Program-made: the position numbers and the translations under genes
The notes under the pieces: generated by a model
Database searches by the model: none
What the model was told of the DNA's origin: nothing
The model's input: only the letters and a program-made list of their open reading frames with translations
In this document: positions 12,988 through 14,998 of the stretch, in pieces
How positions within the stretch are numbered: the stretch's first letter is position 1
Layout of the letters: the number at the start of each line of letters is the position of its first letter
Assembly: GCA_937915825.1 (NCBI GenBank)
Contig: CALGGT010000101.1
Location: forward strand, 1 to 14,998
Source of the DNA: an uncultured Eubacterium sp.
GTDB lineage: Bacteria > Bacillota > Clostridia > Lachnospirales > Lachnospiraceae
Direction: 5' to 3'
Length of the DNA: 14,998 nt

Positions 12988-13113
12988 ATGTATGCAAACT
13001 TGGTATTAGGGGTTTTACCTGGTTTCATTTTCGCAGCCTACAGGATTGGCCTGTTTGGTATAAATAACGGATCCTTGGAATCCGGCATATGCATATGGAG
13101 GAAAATACTATGA
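12988..13113 (+). CDS. possible 41-residue small ORF upstream of prs
   Basis: Too short to be sure. It starts ATG 12988, eight bases after an AGAAGGT site, and its TGA (13111-13113) overlaps the prs start codon as ATGA. The peptide begins MYANLVLGVLPGFIFAAYRIG, so it is hydrophobic at the N-terminus, and ends IWRKIL, where it reads through the prs ribosome binding site. The arrangement would couple translation of prs to it. I recognise no family. It may equally be a chance open frame in the dnaI-prs gap. Confidence 0.3.
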   Translation: MYANLVLGVLPGFIFAAYRIGLFGINNGSLESGICIWRKIL

Positions 13114-14285
13114 GTCAAGATAACTTTGCCAACATTATACCCTACGGAGATTTGGGTATCATCGCACTTGAAAGCAGCGCAGGAATCGGAAAAAAAGTCA
13201 ACGATTATCTGGTAAAATGGAGAGAAGAAAGCACAAACGATACGGACACCATTCATTTTGCCGGTTACAAAAAGGATTCCTATCTGATCTCGGCATCCTG
13301 CCCCAGATTCGGCTCCGGTGAGGCAAAAGGTATCATTAACGAAAGCATTCGCGGAAAAGATATTTACATCTTAGTGGACATTTGTAATTACAGTTTAACC
13401 TATAAACTCTGCGGACAGATCAATCACATGTCGCCGGACGATCACTTCCAGGATCTGAAGAGAATGATCTCCGCCATTGGCGGAAAAGGACGGCGGATCA
13501 CGGTGATCATGCCCTTCATGTATGAGAGCCGTCAACATCGAAAAACTTCCAGAGAATCCTTGGATTGTGCGTTGGCCCTTCATGAATTAATGAACATGGG
13601 CGTAGACAGCGTTATTACCTTCGACGCTCACGATCCCAGGGTGCAGAACGCCATTCCTTTAAATTCTTTTGAAACCGTAAAACCCACCTATCAATTTATT
13701 AAGGCCATGCTTCAAAACGTTCCGGATCTGCAATTTACGCCAGATAAAATGATGATCATCAGCCCGGATGAAGGCGCTACCGACCGTGCGATCTACTTTG
13801 CCGGTGTTGCAGGCGTTGACATGGGTATGTTCTATAAGAGACGTGACTATACCAAAATCGTAGACGGACGGAACCCCATTGTCGCCCACGAGTTCTTAGG
13901 CACCGATGTAGAAGGAAAAGACGTGGTGATCATTGACGATATGATCTCCTCCGGCGAAAGTATGATCGATGTAGCTACCGAACTGAAGCGCAGGAAAGCC
14001 GGTCGTATCTTCGTGGCAGCCACCTTCGGACTCTTTACCAACGGTCTGGAAAAATTCGACAAAGCATACGAAAGCGGTCTGATCTACCGTTTGATGACCA
14101 CCAACGTAGTTTATCAAACCGAAGAGTTGTTGAAGCGCGAATATTACATTAACGTTGATATGAGCAAATACATCGCGTTGATCATTAACACCATGAACCA
14201 TGATAAATCCATCGCTTCTCTCCTGGATCCCTCCGACCGGATCACAAAGATTTTGAAAAAATACGGACAACAACCGCAGAAGTAA
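13110..14285 (+). CDS. prs: ribose-phosphate pyrophosphokinase (divergent, long form)
   Basis: 391 residues against the usual about 315. It makes PRPP from ribose-5-phosphate and ATP for nucleotide, His and Trp synthesis. Visible motifs are the N-terminal FGSGEAKGIINESIRG (66-81), RQHRK (141-145, where classical enzymes have RQDRK for ATP), FDAHDPRVQN (171-180), SPDEGATDRA (218-227), the KRR of the flexible catalytic loop (243-245), and the PRPP loop VVIIDDMISSGES (272-284). The extra length comes from an N-terminal extension, an insertion between residues about 93 and 115, and C-terminal additions. The ATG at 13110 is preceded by GGAGG 8 bases upstream; an in-frame ATG at 13089 lies before that site and is less likely. 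It lies downstream of dnaI and ends at a strong inverted repeat. The PRPP synthase fold is clear; catalytic competence is probable, not proven. Confidence 0.87.
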   Translation: MSQDNFANIIPYGDLGIIALESSAGIGKKVNDYLVKWREESTNDTDTIHFAGYKKDSYLISASCPRFGSGEAKGIINESIRGKDIYILVDICNYSLTYKLCGQINHMSPDDHFQDLKRMISAIGGKGRRITVIMPFMYESRQHRKTSRESLDCALALHELMNMGVDSVITFDAHDPRVQNAIPLNSFETVKPTYQFIKAMLQNVPDLQFTPDKMMIISPDEGATDRAIYFAGVAGVDMGMFYKRRDYTKIVDGRNPIVAHEFLGTDVEGKDVVIIDDMISSGESMIDVATELKRRKAGRIFVAATFGLFTNGLEKFDKAYESGLIYRLMTTNVVYQTEELLKREYYINVDMSKYIALIINTMNHDKSIASLLDPSDRITKILKKYGQQPQK

Positions 14286-14289
14286 TAAA

Positions 14290-14328
14290 AATAAGTATGT
14301 AAGCTGATTTCTTGCTTACATACTTATT
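14290..14328 (+). terminator. 15-bp perfect inverted repeat after prs (terminator-like)
   Basis: AATAAGTATGTAAGC (14290-14304) and its exact complement (14314-14328) flank a 9-base loop, starting 5 bases after the prs stop. The trailing sequence ATACTTATT is AU-rich but lacks a strict U-run. It probably ends the replication/prs transcript. It also marks the border with the AT-rich LRR fragment. Confidence 0.75.
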
Positions 14329-14349
14329 ATACTTATTACGCAGGGAGCA

Positions 14350-14998
14350 TTGGAGGCAACCTATGAAGAGAGCACCGATACGCTAACAATAACGGGAACC
14401 GGAACGCTTAAAAAAGATGATTTGGCAGCAAAATTGAAGGATTTGAATACTGAGCGTAAGGATCAAAAAGCATCTCGGGCAGATCATGTGATCATTAACG
14501 AAGGTATAACGAAATTAGGTGACCGTAGCTTGGATAGTTATGAAACCATTTTGTATATGAAAACTTTAAAATTGCCGAATTCGTTAGAGGAGATCGGAAA
14601 ATATGCTTTTTGGGGGCAACATGATTTAAAAAAGCTAGACATTCCCAAAGGGGTGAAGAAGATAGGGACTTATGCCTTTTTTACAGTTGAAAGTATAAGA
14701 ACAATCACATTCCCTGAATCCTTGGAAACATGCTCGAACAAGTTATTTCTTGGTTGTAAAAATCTGGTTCAAATTAAAAATAACTCCTCCATATCGATAA
14801 CCAACGCTCCCAGAAATAATAATGATAATATGCCGGGATATTGGATATGTAATGGAAAAATCATTAACGAGGATAAGTACAAGGAAAAAATAGTCATACC
14901 CCCTAAGAGTACGGCACGTCTGAGAACGGAACATTTTAAGATCAAATATAACCTTCTAGGAGGGAAAAAGACGGGAAAACTTCCTACATCTTACACTC
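14350..14998 (+). CDS. BspA-type leucine-rich-repeat (LRR_5) protein, 5' end missing, runs off window
   Basis: An open frame that continues past the window end. It is uninterrupted from 14308 (after TGA at 14305). Its first part, ATYEESTDTLTITGTGTL, resembles the internal strand motif that precedes LRR_5 arrays in BspA-like surface proteins. Four LRR_5-like repeats of about 23 residues follow, for example LKLPNSLEEIGKYAFWGQ and LDIPKGVKKIGTYAFF. No signal peptide or ATG start precedes the domain: the first in-frame start-like codon is TTG at 14350, crowded by its only GGGAG, and the first ATG (14557) is inside the repeats. It is therefore probably 5'-truncated, a remnant or silent cassette. 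Base composition drops sharply compared with prs, suggesting separate ancestry. The boundary given is a convention. Confidence 0.6.
   Translation, partial: MEATYEESTDTLTITGTGTLKKDDLAAKLKDLNTERKDQKASRADHVIINEGITKLGDRSLDSYETILYMKTLKLPNSLEEIGKYAFWGQHDLKKLDIPKGVKKIGTYAFFTVESIRTITFPESLETCSNKLFLGCKNLVQIKNNSSISITNAPRNNNDNMPGYWICNGKIINEDKYKEKIVIPPKSTARLRTEHFKIKYNLLGGKKTGKLPTSYT

Noticed and set aside
13086..13097. 12-bp palindrome CATATGCATATG before prs
   Set aside because: Short, single, next to the ribosome binding site, and without a partner site; not enough to call an operator.
14308..14349. Possible signal-peptide-like stretch (LAYILIILITQGALEA) upstream of the LRR domain
   Set aside because: It is encoded by the right arm of the terminator-like inverted repeat, follows a stop at 14305 and has no start codon or basic N-terminus.
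14352..14386. GGAGG followed by ATG at 14363
   Set aside because: A good-looking start signal, but its frame stops after seven codons and is not that of the LRR protein; likely chance from Glu/Ala codons.
1..14998. CRISPR arrays, tRNA or rRNA genes, transposases, phage genes
   Set aside because: Looked for on both strands; no spaced direct repeats of CRISPR type, no tRNA-like cloverleaf or rRNA segment recognised, and no transposase or phage motif in any open frame.

Overview
The window looks like chromosomal DNA of a low-to-moderate GC Firmicute, most likely an anaerobic clostridium of the Lachnospiraceae type. The signs are a Firmicutes-style S12 with an insertion near its N-terminus, SpoVG, a two-subunit GlgC/GlgD ADP-glucose pyrophosphorylase, DnaD- and DnaI-type replication proteins, a secreted glucuronoyl esterase fused to a lysine-rich Ig-like domain, and a BspA-type leucine-rich-repeat fragment. 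Strong AGGAGG-type ribosome binding sites and sigma-A-like promoters occur throughout. The family assignment is inference from gene content, not from a search.

The left half (1-7126) is read on the minus strand. From its upstream end it holds glgC-glgD-spoVG (glycogen synthesis plus an RNA/DNA-binding regulator) ending in a strong terminator; then a CarD-family regulator coupled to a secreted CAP-domain protein, with its own promoter and terminator; then a monocistronic secreted CE15 esterase; then rpsL-rpsG, the start of the str ribosomal operon, driven by a consensus promoter. The right half (7363-14285) is read on the plus strand: a DUF975/PF06541 membrane protein, murC, then a DnaD-domain protein, a DnaC/DnaI-type helicase loader and a divergent PRPP synthetase. 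The divergent gap at 7127-7362 carries back-to-back promoters around phased T-tracts.

The most striking non-coding feature is at 10448-10595. Between murC and the dnaD-like/dnaI-like pair lies a cluster of DnaA boxes: three perfect TTATCCACA, two 8/9 matches and three 7/9 matches in 148 bp. Several are joined head to tail with no gap. It sits just upstream of a good promoter that drives the primosome/helicase-loading genes. I read it as a DnaA-controlled or DnaA-titrating replication-initiation locus, or less likely a second origin.

After prs a 15-bp perfect inverted repeat ends the transcription unit. A more AT-rich BspA-like LRR reading frame follows. It has no credible start codon or signal peptide and runs off the window, so it looks like a 5'-truncated or rearranged surface-protein gene.
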